From Thermochromatium tepidum ATCC 43061 (GTDB lineage: Bacteria; Pseudomonadota; Gammaproteobacteria; Chromatiales; Chromatiaceae): a DNA stretch of 64,000 nucleotides. This document shows, one piece after another, positions 44,906-53,482 of this stretch. Positions within the stretch are counted from its first letter, which is position 1. Each line of letters opens with the position of its first letter. The notes under the pieces were generated by a model. That model searched no databases. It was given only the letters and a program-made list of their open reading frames with translations, and had not been told where the DNA came from. Both the position numbers and the translations under genes were made by a program. The stretch covers positions 2,031,501-2,095,500 of the forward strand of contig NZ_CP039268.1 in assembly GCF_009664085.1 (NCBI RefSeq), read 5' to 3'.

Positions 44906-46416
44906 GACTGCGCAAGGTCTTTCCCAGTCCCCGCTGGGGGGTCCATCCACCAGACCGCAAACGGCCCGCCGCCGACCTGCCGCTGCGCGTCTTGCCACTC
45001 CCTGAGCGACTCTTCGTGCCGCTCCAGCAGCACATCGGTACCCCGGCGCGCCCGATCGTGCGCGCCGGTCAAAGGGTTCTTAAGGGTCAGCTCCTCGCCG
45101 AACCCCAAGGGACTTTATCGGCGGCCATTCATGCCCCAAGCTCGGGCCAGGTCCTGACCATCGGCGAGGTGACCGCGCCACATCCCTCGGCGCTTCCCAT
45201 CCCCGCCATCGTCATCGCCTGCGATGGCGAGGAACGCTGGATCGAATCCGATGCCCCGAGCGATCCCTTTGACCTGACGCCGGAGGAGATCAACCGCCGG
45301 ATCGCGGCGGCCGGCATTGTGGGTCTGGGTGGCGCGACCTTTCCCGCAGCGCTCAAGCTGGGTCTCGGCTACCGCGCCGGCATCCATACCCTGCTCATCA
45401 ATGGCAGCGAGTGCGAGCCCTATCTGTCCTGCGACGATCGGCTGATGCGCGATAAACCCGAGGCGATCCTCGATGGTGTCCGTCTCATGCTCCAGGCCAC
45501 GGGTGCCAGACAGGCGCTCATCGGGATCGAGTCGAACAAGCCGGAGGCGATCGCGGCCATGGAACAGGCGGCCCAGCCCTACCCCGAGCTCAGGGTCCGG
45601 ATCCTCCCGGCCCGCTATCCGATGGGTTCAGAGCGCCATCTGTTTGCGAAACTCACCGGCACCGAGTTACCAGCCGATTGTCGCACCACGGATCTCGGCG
45701 TCCTGGTGCACAACGTCGCGACCGCCTATGCCGTGCATCAGGCCTTGCGCCTCGGGCACCCGCTCGTCGAGCGCATCCTCACCCTCAACGGCGGGGCAAT
45801 CGCCAACCCGGGCAATGTGCGTGTCCCGATCGGGACCTTGGTTGAGACCCTGCTCGAGATGGACGAACTGAACGAGACACCGGCGCGCCTGATCATGGGT
45901 GGACCGATGATGGGCCAGTCTCTGCCCCATGCCCGCGTCCCAGTGGTCAAGGGAACGAGCGGCCTCCTGGCGCTGACCGCGGCCGAGACGGCGTTCGGTA
46001 CGCCGCGTCCTTGTATCCGCTGCGCCTCCTGCGCCCGTGCCTGTCCGATGAACCTCTTGCCAATGGAGATGGCAGCACGCATCGGCGCCGACGATCTAGA
46101 CGGCGCGGTCGAGTTGGGGCTCAAGGACTGTCTGGCCTGTGGCTGCTGCGCCTATGTCTGCCCGGCCCATCTCCCCCTGGTGCAGTCTTTCAATCATGCC
46201 AAGGGTGCGCTTGCCGCGCGCGAGCGGGCGCGACTGCGCACCGAATCCGCCCGCCGTCTCGCCGCGGCGCGCGCCGAGCGGCTCGAACGCGAGGCGCGTG
46301 AACGGGCCGAGGCCGCTGCCAGACGCAAGACCGAGCGTGCCCTGCGCGCCACCAAGGATCCGACACCGACCATAACAGACCCTAGCGCCCCCGAACGCCA
46401 GGCGGAGGTGGTATGA
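44902..46416 (+). CDS. rnfC: Rnf complex subunit C, NADH-binding
   Basis: A 504-residue peripheral subunit like the NuoF NADH/FMN fold (GLGGATFPAALKLG, LLINGSECEPYLSCDDRLM) with two C-terminal [4Fe-4S] motifs, CIRCASCARACPMNLLP and CLACGCCAYVCPAHLPL. A long Ala/Arg/Glu-rich helix ends the protein. It has ATGA overlaps on both sides. Confidence 0.96.
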   Translation: MRLRKVFPSPRWGVHPPDRKRPAADLPLRVLPLPERLFVPLQQHIGTPARPIVRAGQRVLKGQLLAEPQGTLSAAIHAPSSGQVLTIGEVTAPHPSALPIPAIVIACDGEERWIESDAPSDPFDLTPEEINRRIAAAGIVGLGGATFPAALKLGLGYRAGIHTLLINGSECEPYLSCDDRLMRDKPEAILDGVRLMLQATGARQALIGIESNKPEAIAAMEQAAQPYPELRVRILPARYPMGSERHLFAKLTGTELPADCRTTDLGVLVHNVATAYAVHQALRLGHPLVERILTLNGGAIANPGNVRVPIGTLVETLLEMDELNETPARLIMGGPMMGQSLPHARVPVVKGTSGLLALTAAETAFGTPRPCIRCASCARACPMNLLPMEMAARIGADDLDGAVELGLKDCLACGCCAYVCPAHLPLVQSFNHAKGALAARERARLRTESARRLAAARAERLEREARERAEAAARRKTERALRATKDPTPTITDPSAPERQAEVV

Positions 46417-47507
46417 GCCAGTTTTCCTTGGTGAGCGCCCCACTCGCGGCGCCACATACCCACGGCGGCGAAGGGGTCGGCACGATCATGCGCAAGGTGA
46501 TGCTGGCGCTGACACCGGCGACCCTGTTTGCCTTCTGGCTCTATGGCTGGCCGGCCGTCCATCTGTGGTGGATCACGGTCTTGGCGTCGGTACTCGGCGA
46601 GGGGCTCGCGGTGCGTGCGATGGGGGGGCGGGTCTGGGCAACCCTGGGGGATGGTTCGGCCATCCTCACGGGTTGGATCCTGGCCCTGTCGTTGCCGCCC
46701 TGGGCGCCCTGGTGGATCGGGGCCAGCGGTGGACTCTTTGCCACCATCCTCGGCAAACAGGTCTTCGGAGGGCTTGGCTGCAACCTCTTCAATCCGGCGA
46801 TGATCGCCCGGGTGGCGCTTTTGATCTCGTTCCCGGTCCACATGACTCAGATGGTCGAGCCCCTACCCCTTGGTTCCACCGGGGCACCGGACTTTGTCGC
46901 CGGGCTGCGCCTTATCTTCTTCGGTGGGCCCGAGTTCGATGCCGTCTCCAGCGCCACCCTCCTTTCTCACACCAAGGCCGAGTTTTCACGAGGTCTGGAT
47001 CTGATCCAGCAAGGGGTCAGCCTGCCCTCAGTCCTGGGGATCCAGGCCGGCAGTCTCGGCGAGACCTCGGCGCTGTTGATCGCGCTGGGCGGAGTGGTGC
47101 TGCTGGGGTGGCGAGTGATCTCCTGGCCTATCCCCCTGGCCATGTTGACCGGGCTTGCAGTGCCGGCCCTGATCGCCCATGCGCTCGATCCAGCCCGTTA
47201 TCTGGATGCTGCAACCCATCTCTTGTCGGGTGCGGCCGTGCTCGGGGCCTTTTTCATCGCCACCGATTCTGTCACCTCGCCGAACACCCGCCCCGGGCAG
47301 TTGGTCTTCGGTCTCGGTTGCGGTCTCCTGACCTGGATCATCCGGACCTATGGAAGTTATCCCGAAGGGGTCGCCTTTGCGGTGCTCTTGATGAATGCCA
47401 CCACGCCGCTCATCGATCGCTGGATCCGTCCTCGGATCTATGGCCGGGATCGCCGTGGTCGGGCACTCGAGCCATCACACCCCGACTCAAAGGGGGATCA
47501 GCGATGA
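46413..47507 (+). CDS. rnfD: Rnf complex subunit D, membrane flavoprotein
   Basis: A 364-residue NqrB-like subunit with nine or ten membrane helices. The threonine in FDAVSSATLL fits the covalent FMN site. LGCNLFNPAMIARVALL and FIATDSVTSPNTRPGQ are family signatures. It overlaps rnfC and rnfG by four bases each. Confidence 0.95.
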   Translation: MSQFSLVSAPLAAPHTHGGEGVGTIMRKVMLALTPATLFAFWLYGWPAVHLWWITVLASVLGEGLAVRAMGGRVWATLGDGSAILTGWILALSLPPWAPWWIGASGGLFATILGKQVFGGLGCNLFNPAMIARVALLISFPVHMTQMVEPLPLGSTGAPDFVAGLRLIFFGGPEFDAVSSATLLSHTKAEFSRGLDLIQQGVSLPSVLGIQAGSLGETSALLIALGGVVLLGWRVISWPIPLAMLTGLAVPALIAHALDPARYLDAATHLLSGAAVLGAFFIATDSVTSPNTRPGQLVFGLGCGLLTWIIRTYGSYPEGVAFAVLLMNATTPLIDRWIRPRIYGRDRRGRALEPSHPDSKGDQR

Positions 47508-48115
47508 GCCGGCTCGTGGTCTGGCGCGAACACCTCGGTTATCAGGGACTGTCGCTGGCCCTGATGGCGCTGGTCGCCAGCGCTGCGCTGGTGATCGGCG
47601 ATCGGTTGACCGCGCCTGCGATTGAGGTCGCCGAGCGACGGGACTTCAGCGCCTCGCTCGCCCAGGTCCTGCCGCCAGGCAGCTACGACAATGACCTGCT
47701 ACAGGATCAGGTGCAGATCACACCCCCGGATCAGCGCCCCGTAACCCTCTATCGGGCGCGTCTGGGCCAGAGGATCACCGGTGTCGTCTTCAAGACGAGC
47801 GCCCGCGGTTATGCCGGCGACATCCAGTTGGTGCTGGGGATAGATCCTGAAGGGCGACTCCTCGGGGTCCAGGTCACCAAGCACAGCGAGACACCTGGCC
47901 TGGGCGATAAGATCGAACGGAACAAATCCAATTGGGTCTTGGCCTTCACTGGTAAGTCACTCGGCGATCCAGCACCCGAGCGCTGGGCCGTCAAGAAGGA
48001 CGGCGGGGTATTCGATCAATTCACCGGCGCGACCATCACGCCGCGCGCCACGGTGAAGGCCATTAAGCTGGGGCTCGAGTTCTTCGCTGCCCACCGTCAG
48101 GAGATCCTCCAGTAA
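47504..48115 (+). CDS. rnfG: Rnf complex subunit G, periplasmic flavoprotein
   Basis: A 203-residue NqrC-like protein with one N-terminal helix and the covalent FMN motif FTGATITPRATVKA. The stop codon TAA belongs to the inserted repeat that begins at 48112; before insertion the protein would have ended at the same glutamine (CAA TGA). The C-terminus is therefore intact. Confidence 0.95.
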   Translation: MSRLVVWREHLGYQGLSLALMALVASAALVIGDRLTAPAIEVAERRDFSASLAQVLPPGSYDNDLLQDQVQITPPDQRPVTLYRARLGQRITGVVFKTSARGYAGDIQLVLGIDPEGRLLGVQVTKHSETPGLGDKIERNKSNWVLAFTGKSLGDPAPERWAVKKDGGVFDQFTGATITPRATVKAIKLGLEFFAAHRQEILQ

Positions 48116-48365
48116 ACAACCCTCGACTGAAGTCGAAGGCTTTATTGTGAGACGCAGCAAACATGGTTGACCACATCCCCAACATTGGGCGTGTTTACAG
48201 CCGCCCTTGGCAGCGGGGCTCCGCTGCCAATCCGGGCCAGGTTTTGACTGGCGTTGCAGTCGGCGTGCGCCCGGAGACCACACTGTCTTATACACCACAT
48301 GGTGCGCTTCGCGCACCCGCCATTCCTCCCGCGACTCAAGTCGCGGGTTTCCTTGCGGAGGGTCT
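48112..48365 (-). mobile_element. IS200/IS605-type non-autonomous element, copy 1 (in rnf operon)
   Basis: Identical to 51922-52175 except for three bases. On the minus strand it begins (48365) near a hairpin CCCGCGACTTGAGTCGCGGG, carries the last part of a tnpB (CGLRAHADCNASQNLARIGS, the end of the zinc-ribbon region, stop TAA) and ends with hairpin CTTCGACTTCAGTCGAG and GGTTGTTTAC. It has no tnpA and no TnpB catalytic core, so it would need a helper. The outer 4 bases shared beyond 48365 (ATGA, minus TCAT) look like the target. The tnpB 3' end plus right end could encode an omega-RNA. Confidence 0.75.
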
Positions 48366-49007
48366 ATGAAGGCGCGCCAGATCTTCAGTGAAGGGTTATG
48401 GGGAAACAACGTGATCCTCGCCCAGATGCTAGCCCTATGTCCGACCATGGCCGTCACCACCACAGGTACGAATGGTCTGGGTCTAGGTCTGGCGACCACG
48501 GCGGTGTTGATCGGAAGCAATGTGGCCGTCTCTGCGATCCGACACCTGGTCAGCCCTCAGGTGCGCATCCCGATCTTCATCGTGCTCATTGCGACCCTGG
48601 TCACGCTCATGGATCTCGCCCTCAATGCCTGGCTGCATGATCTCTACCAGGTGCTCGGGCTCTTCATCGCCTTGATCGTTGCCAATTGTGCCATCCTGGG
48701 ACGCGCCGAGTCGTTCGCCTCCAAGTCGTCGCTGGGGGCCGCGGCGCTCGATGGTCTGGCGATGGGTCTGGGGTTCACCTGGGCCCTGACCCTGATCGGT
48801 CTCATCCGCGAGCTTCTCGGGAGCGGGACCCTGTTTGCTCAGGCCAGTCTGCTCCTAGGCCAGGGGTTTGCCGTGCTCGAGACCAGGGTCTGGCCCGACT
48901 TCGAAGGCGTGTTGTTGATGATCCTGCCGCCGGGTGGCTTCTTGGTCGTCGGGTTGCTGCTGGCCGCCCGGCGCGCTTGGGAACTCAAACAGGCGGCGTC
49001 GAACTGA
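48366..49007 (+). CDS. rnfE: Rnf complex subunit E
   Basis: A 213-residue membrane protein, paralogue of RnfA: WGNNVILAQMLALCPTMAVT and VANCAILGRAESFA are signatures. The Shine-Dalgarno GCGGAGGGTCT before the ATG is supplied by the inserted repeat. No stop or frameshift is seen, so the complex is probably still made, depending on transcription through the insert. Confidence 0.95.
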   Translation: MKARQIFSEGLWGNNVILAQMLALCPTMAVTTTGTNGLGLGLATTAVLIGSNVAVSAIRHLVSPQVRIPIFIVLIATLVTLMDLALNAWLHDLYQVLGLFIALIVANCAILGRAESFASKSSLGAAALDGLAMGLGFTWALTLIGLIRELLGSGTLFAQASLLLGQGFAVLETRVWPDFEGVLLMILPPGGFLVVGLLLAARRAWELKQAASN

Positions 49008-49018
49008 AGAGGACTGCG

Positions 49019-49294
49019 ATGCAGATCAGTGTCGTCTATGCCGAACCGGTCGATCAGATCTGGTTGGCGCTCGAGGTGCCAGAGGGAAGCACGGCACGCG
49101 AGGCCATCGAGTGCTCCGGGATCTTAAACCAGTTCCCCTGGATCGATCTCGAGACTCAGAAGGTGGGTGTCTTCGGCAAGATCATCCCGCTCGACACCCC
49201 CCTGCGTCCAGGCGATCGGGTCGAGATCTACCGCCCGATCCTCTGCGACCCCCAAAGCGTCCCACGCCGAGAGGGTCTGGGAGAAGAGGCCTAG
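49019..49294 (+). CDS. rnfH: RnfH, ubiquitin-like rnf-associated protein
   Basis: A 91-residue RnfH-family (beta-grasp) protein: MQISVVYAEPVDQIWLALEV and KIIPLDTPLRPGDRVEIYRP. It is found at the end of rnf operons in purple bacteria; its role is not known. GAAGAGGACTGCG precedes the ATG. It is convergent with nifZ, separated by one base. Confidence 0.92.
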   Translation: MQISVVYAEPVDQIWLALEVPEGSTAREAIECSGILNQFPWIDLETQKVGVFGKIIPLDTPLRPGDRVEIYRPILCDPQSVPRREGLGEEA

Positions 49295-49295
49295 A

Positions 49296-49769
49296 TTAAA
49301 GGGCCTCAGGGTCCGAGGCCGAACTACCTGTGCCGTCCAGCGCCGATTCGGGGACGGCAAAGACCCGCCCAGGCTGACACCCGAAATGGACATGGTAGAG
49401 CGGTGGCTGGGAGGTCCGGATCACCTTGAGGACCTGACCCTCAGCCGCCATTGGCACCACGACCTCGCCCTGGATGACCAAGGACCGCGCCGCGCGCACC
49501 TGCTCTCGGGCCTCGAACCGGCTCGCGACCCAGGGGTCATCGGCAGCGATCAATTCGTACTCACGACAGCCGACGGTCCGCCCCGACTCCAGAAAATGCA
49601 CGGCGTAGACGATCTGGTCCTGCAGGAAACGACCGAGATCGACCACCTGACCACACTGACCAGGTCGGACCAGGATCTCGCCTCGGGCTACCCCCGGATA
49701 GGTCCCGTCGTTGCGCAGGGTGCGGATCAGCCGCACCTCGTCCCCAATCTGCCACTTGGCATCGAGCAT
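49296..49769 (-). CDS. nifZ: NifZ, nitrogenase P-cluster maturation protein
   Basis: A 157-residue NifZ: GDEVRLIRTLRNDGTYPG, GQCGQVVDLGRFLQDQIVYAVHFL and GRTVGCREYELI are the family's SH3-like core. NifZ helps form the second P-cluster in NifDK. It probably belonged to one operon with nifV and nifW, now separated from nifW by a tnpB fragment and REP units. Confidence 0.92.
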   Translation of the reverse strand: MLDAKWQIGDEVRLIRTLRNDGTYPGVARGEILVRPGQCGQVVDLGRFLQDQIVYAVHFLESGRTVGCREYELIAADDPWVASRFEAREQVRAARSLVIQGEVVVPMAAEGQVLKVIRTSQPPLYHVHFGCQPGRVFAVPESALDGTGSSASDPEAL

Positions 49770-49821
49770 CGCCTATCCTCCGTTCCATCAGACTGACTCA
49801 TTTCTGCTCAGGCAGTGGGAG

Positions 49822-49936
49822 GATCGCGCCTGAAGGCGCTCCTACCCCACCCACGCCTCCCGTAGGAGCGGCTTTAGCCGTGATCTTGGTGGTCGATGCG
49901 GGGATGGGCGCCGCGATCGCGCCTCAAGGCGCCCCT
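49822..49936. repeat. Inverted group of REP units
   Basis: GATCGCGCCTGAAGGCGCTC (49822 on), an inverted relative GTAGGAGCGGCTTTAGCCGT (49862 on) and a third partial unit GATCGCGCCTCAAGGCGCCC (near 49915). The first two are in opposite orientation and can pair into one long hairpin. Related to the unit at 24909. They lie 5' of nifZ. Confidence 0.65.
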
Positions 49937-49947
49937 AAAGACCCGCC

Positions 49948-50211
49948 TCACCTAAGGATCGCCCGTTGCGGGGCGCACTGGGTCACCTCCAGCATCCAGG
50001 GGAACTGCTCGCGCTCGATGGCGTTCAATTGGCGACCCAGCACCCCTTCCGAGGGCTTGGGCAGGCTGTTATCCTGCTTCCAGGCCTCGTACTGACGCTT
50101 CCATTCAGCCAAGACCCAGTTGGAGGCGAAGCGCGCCACGTCGGCGGCTTTTTTGAAGTCGGTCGCCTGTCGGTCGTTCGGGTCAAGCGCGATCTTGTGG
50201 GCGAGGATCAT
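49948..50211 (-). pseudogene. TnpB (IS200/IS605 OrfB) N-terminal fragment
   Basis: An 87-codon frame starting MILAHKIALDPNDRQATDFK and running to FPWMLEVTQCAPQRAI, the usual helix-turn-helix start of TnpB, which stops where a full protein has about 300 more residues. The RuvC-like catalytic part is absent. It does not match the two 254-bp repeats, which hold only a tnpB 3' end, so it may derive from a different insertion. Confidence 0.85.
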
Positions 50212-50302
50212 GGGTCCTTCGGTGTGATCATGCGAGAGACGGGTTGAATGCAGGCAAAGACGCAAGAGTACGAAAGAATGGGCAAGTCATTCAGGAGCTG
50301 CG

Positions 50303-50644
50303 CTAGCCCTCCGCTCGTCCAGGGCGAGGGTTCCTAGCCGCTAGATCCGCCATGAGATCTGCCACAGGGACCTCAGCGATGATGCGCCGTGGTACGCCCA
50401 GCGCCCGTCCGCTACCGGCAGGCCGGTGCAGACACTCCTCATAAGCACGGGTCAGTAAGCGTTGGTAGTCATCGGGTCCGGGTTCGCCCTCGCCTGTCCG
50501 GTACGCCTCGAGATGATCATGAAACCGTTTGAGGATCTGGATCCGCGCCACTCTCACGACCTCAGGGTCGTAATCGACCCCAAAGTATTCGAGAAAGTCT
50601 TCGGCCGAGACCAGGCCAGGGAGGATCCGTTTAGGGATCGGCAT
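50303..50644 (-). CDS. nifW: NifW, nitrogenase-stabilising protein
   Basis: A 113-residue Nif[21 protein letters not shown] and HILKRF-like [13 protein letters not shown]. It protects the MoFe protein from oxygen or helps its maturation. The ATG of [11 protein letters not shown] lies 14 bases inside the end of nifV, so the pair is coupled; the longer frame upstream is nifV in another frame. Confidence 0.92.
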   Translation of the reverse strand: MPIPKRILPGLVSAEDFLEYFGVDYDPEVVRVARIQILKRFHDHLEAYRTGEGEPGPDDYQRLLTRAYEECLHRPAGSGRALGVPRRIIAEVPVADLMADLAARNPRPGRAEG

Positions 50645-51797
50645 GCTGTCGCTCCTGGGATTCCGTAAGACAACGCCAGTGGGCCATGAGCTCAGCGTCG
50701 GTCGGCGGACGTTTGGTCTTGGCGACCTGAACCCGAATCCTGGCAAGCAAACGCACGGCCTCCTGTGGGCCCATCTGGATCCCTAAGCGACCCATCACGG
50801 CCTGGACCGCATGGGTCCCCGAATGCTTACCCAACACAAAGCGATGGCTACGCCCGACGAGTGACGGATCAAAGCCTTGATAGTTGGAGGGGTGTTTGAG
50901 CAGGCCATCGACATGGATGCCGGATTCGTGGGTAAAAGCCCCATCGCCAACGACGCTCTTGTGCCAAGGGATCGGGCGCCCTGCCGCTGTAGCGGCCCGT
51001 TGGGCGGCCTCTGGGAGACGGCGCAGATCGATCCCGGTGACGATCCCATAACAACACTCGAGCGCCAGCACGACCTCTTCGAGCGGGGCATTGCCCGCCC
51101 TTTCACCGAGTCCGATCAGGGTCGTATTGAGATGGGTCGCACCTGCCTTGGCAGCGGCGAGTGTATTCGCGGTGGCCAGACCGAGGTCGTCATGGGCGTG
51201 CATCTCGAGCTCTAGGTCGGTGTGACGCCGCAGCTCGGCGATGCGCGCATAGACCCCGAAGGGTTCAAGGATGCCCAGGGTATCGGCAAAGCGGAAGCGA
51301 CGGGCACCGGCACGCTCTATCACCTCGATGACCTGGAGCAGGAATTGAGGATCGGCGCGTGAGGCGTCCTCACCCCCGATGCAGACCTCAAATCCCAGCT
51401 CGAGCCCTTGGTCGATGCGACGCGGGATCTGATCCAGTAACCAAACACGGTCGCGCCCAAGCTTATGACGCAGGTGTTGATCCGAGACCGGTACCGAGAT
51501 GTTGATCAGAGGCACGCCGAGTCCGGCGCAGGCGGCGATGTCGCGCGCCTGTAGGCGGCTCCAGACCATCAGGCGCGGCCTTAACCTCTGGTCGACCAGG
51601 GCGCGGATGTCATCACGCTCCATCTCGCCCATCGCCGGGATGCCGACCTCCATCTCGGGGACGCCGAGCGCATCGAGCTCACAGGCAAGGGCGAGCTTCT
51701 CGGCGCGCGTAAAGGCCACACCTGCCGACTGCTCGCCATCGCGCAGGGTCGTGTCATTGATGATCATGGCCGATTGGCTCTTTGCGAACTGTCTCAT
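50631..51797 (-). CDS. nifV: NifV, homocitrate synthase
   Basis: A 388-residue DRE-TIM metallolyase that condenses acetyl-CoA and 2-oxoglutarate to homocitrate, the organic ligand of FeMo-co. [38 protein letters not shown] and [18 protein letters not shown] are the conserved blocks. Preceded by a sigma-54 site at 51811. Confidence 0.95.
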   Translation of the reverse strand: MRQFAKSQSAMIINDTTLRDGEQSAGVAFTRAEKLALACELDALGVPEMEVGIPAMGEMERDDIRALVDQRLRPRLMVWSRLQARDIAACAGLGVPLINISVPVSDQHLRHKLGRDRVWLLDQIPRRIDQGLELGFEVCIGGEDASRADPQFLLQVIEVIERAGARRFRFADTLGILEPFGVYARIAELRRHTDLELEMHAHDDLGLATANTLAAAKAGATHLNTTLIGLGERAGNAPLEEVVLALECCYGIVTGIDLRRLPEAAQRAATAAGRPIPWHKSVVGDGAFTHESGIHVDGLLKHPSNYQGFDPSLVGRSHRFVLGKHSGTHAVQAVMGRLGIQMGPQEAVRLLARIRVQVAKTKRPPTDAELMAHWRCLTESQERQHADP

Positions 51798-51810
51798 GCT
51801 GACGAGATCA

Positions 51811-51830
51811 AAAGCAATAGAAATGCCAGA
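51811..51830 (-). promoter_or_regulatory. Sigma-54 promoter of nifVW
   Basis: On the minus strand, CTGGCATTTCTATTGCTTT with GG-N10-GC, within 35 bases of the nifV ATG. Confidence 0.7.
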
Positions 51831-51881
51831 AATCTAATTGCTTTTAAATCAATCGCTTGAATCAAGACAGCCCAAACCCGG

Positions 51882-51897
51882 GGTCGCAAAGGCGACA
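51882..51897 (-). promoter_or_regulatory. Imperfect NifA activator site for nifV
   Basis: On the minus strand TGTCGCCTTTGCGACC, one base from TGT-N10-ACA, about 55 bases upstream of the -24 element. The repeat at 51922 begins 25 bases further on. The gap 51798-52211 holds only these sites and that repeat. Confidence 0.5.
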
Positions 51898-51921
51898 CAG
51901 CTTAGGGGTGTGGTGCGACCT

Positions 51922-52175
51922 GTAAACAACCCTCGACTGAAGTCGAAGGCTTTATTGTGAGACGCAGCAAACATGGTTGACCACATCCCCAACATTGGGC
52001 GTGTTTACAGCCGCCCTTGGCAGCGGGGCGCCGCTGCCAATCCGGGCCAGGTTTCGACTGGCGTTGCAGTCGGCGTGCGCCCGGAGACCACACTGTATTA
52101 TACACCACATGGTGCGCTTCGCGCACCCGCCATTCCTCCCGCGACTCAAGTCGCGGGTTTCCTTGCGGAGGGTCT
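51922..52175 (-). mobile_element. IS200/IS605-type non-autonomous element, copy 2
   Basis: Second copy of the element at 48112, same orientation, three mismatches, same boundaries (minus TCAT next to the left end, GTTTAC at the right end). It contains the same tnpB tail. It lies between the nifV control region and thpR and disrupts no recognisable gene. Confidence 0.75.
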
Positions 52176-52211
52176 ATGACATGAAACCTAACCGAGTTCA
52201 GCCGATCCAGG

Positions 52212-52742
52212 TCAAGGCGCACCGCAAGGATAGCGGCGCTGGATGCGATAGCCTGGTCTTGCACCAGCGATGCCAAAGGCCAGGACCAGTTCGCGCACCG
52301 TCCAGGTGATGGGGGACTGGAATCGCCGCGCGGGCGCGGCGCGTACCCGGCGCGCCAAGGTCAGATGGGGGCGATAGGGCCTAGACTCGGGGACGATCCC
52401 GCAGGCCGCCAAAGCCGACTGGAGGTCGGCGACCAGGTGTGCCAGGGGTTCAGGGGTATGGTCTGGACCGCACCACAACACCTGCGCGTGAGGGAAGCGA
52501 TCGATCTGCGTGAGGCTGACCTCAAAGGGGGCGGTATGGGCCGCGATGGCGATGGGGACGGTCTCAACGCACGCCAGCCGCTCGGGCGCGAGTTCGCCCA
52601 AAAAGACCAGGGTCAGGTGCCAGTCGAGCGGATGGGTCGCCCGGCCCGGTAGCGGCCCGAGCCTAGACACTTGGCGCTCGAGTGCGGTACGTGCCTGGGC
52701 ATCCGGCCAGATCGCAAGAAACCAGCGGTCAGCCATTGCCAT
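52212..52742 (-). CDS. thpR: RNA 2',3'-cyclic phosphodiesterase (2H family)
   Basis: A 176-residue 2H phosphoesterase (LigT/ThpR, '2'-5' RNA ligase'). Both catalytic H-x-T-x motifs are present: WHLTLVFLGEL and PHLTLARRVR. It hydrolyses 2',3'-cyclic phosphate ends of RNA; the physiological substrate is unknown. The start may be the first or the third codon (both ATG). Confidence 0.9.
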   Translation of the reverse strand: MAMADRWFLAIWPDAQARTALERQVSRLGPLPGRATHPLDWHLTLVFLGELAPERLACVETVPIAIAAHTAPFEVSLTQIDRFPHAQVLWCGPDHTPEPLAHLVADLQSALAACGIVPESRPYRPHLTLARRVRAAPARRFQSPITWTVRELVLAFGIAGARPGYRIQRRYPCGAP

Positions 52743-52811
52743 TCCGGGGCTCTAGGGAGAGGCGCAATCAAGCCATGGAGGGCGTCTTTCAGCCTCTCCG
52801 CATTCATCGGG

Positions 52812-53432
52812 TTAATCGAGCGAATCAGCCGCAGGACCCGGCCGCCTGTCCTTGCGCCGCGGCAGGGCCGGCGTCTCCTCGGCGACCGCGATCACCTGGA
52901 GGGCGCGCTCCTCGGCGGCAAGCCGCTTGGCGGCGATCGTCTTCTCCTGACGCGCCCGCACCGTATAGCCGAGCGCCGCACCCCCCGCCGCCGCCACAGT
53001 CGCCAATCCCAGCGTCATGAACTGGGCCAGCATCATGGCAACCCCAACACCGACCGCCCCGCCGACCACCACGCCGGTCTTGAGGCTCAGGCCCGCCGCG
53101 GCACGCCTCCGCGCCCTGGCCACCAGATCGGCGGCCTCGCGCGTGGCCTTGACGCGCACCTGCTCGGCACGCAGCCGGATCTTTTCGCGCTCCTTGGAAT
53201 GACGCTCGCTGACGCGCGAGACCGTGCGGTGCCGATCGGCCACGACGATAGTATTGAACCAGAGCGCCGCCATCACCGCGATCACTGTGCCAAGGAGCGC
53301 GAATAGCGGCCAGGTCGTCATCCAGTTCGTCTGGAGCGCGGTGTAGATCAAAAGGACCGTGAACCCTTGCAACAGCAGGATCCCGATCAGAAAGCGGATG
53401 AAGCTACCGAGACCAGAGGGAATGAGATTCAT
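52812..53432 (-). CDS. Membrane protein with coiled coil, unknown function
   Basis: A 206-residue protein with two N-terminal membrane helices (FIRFLIGILLLQGFTVLLIY, WPLFALLGTVIAVMAALWF), a basic coiled-coil stretch (RVSERHSKEREKIRLRAEQV), a Gly/Ala-rich hydrophobic segment (GVVVGGAVGVGVAMMLAQFM) and a charged tail. I do not recognise the family. Same strand as its neighbours. Confidence 0.75.
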   Translation of the reverse strand: MNLIPSGLGSFIRFLIGILLLQGFTVLLIYTALQTNWMTTWPLFALLGTVIAVMAALWFNTIVVADRHRTVSRVSERHSKEREKIRLRAEQVRVKATREAADLVARARRRAAAGLSLKTGVVVGGAVGVGVAMMLAQFMTLGLATVAAAGGAALGYTVRARQEKTIAAKRLAAEERALQVIAVAEETPALPRRKDRRPGPAADSLD

Positions 53433-53482
53433 GGTTACAAACCATTGAAAGTATTGAAAATATACTGGCGCAACCGACCGAC

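Noticed and set aside
48112-48365. A protein-coding gene between rnfG and rnfE
   Set aside because: Frames on both strands are short, and the same sequence recurs at 51922; the tnpB-tail reading explains the minus frame.
52176-52260. Short frame MKPNRVQPIQVKAHRKD after the second element copy
   Set aside because: It runs into thpR antisense sequence and matches nothing I know; too short to support.
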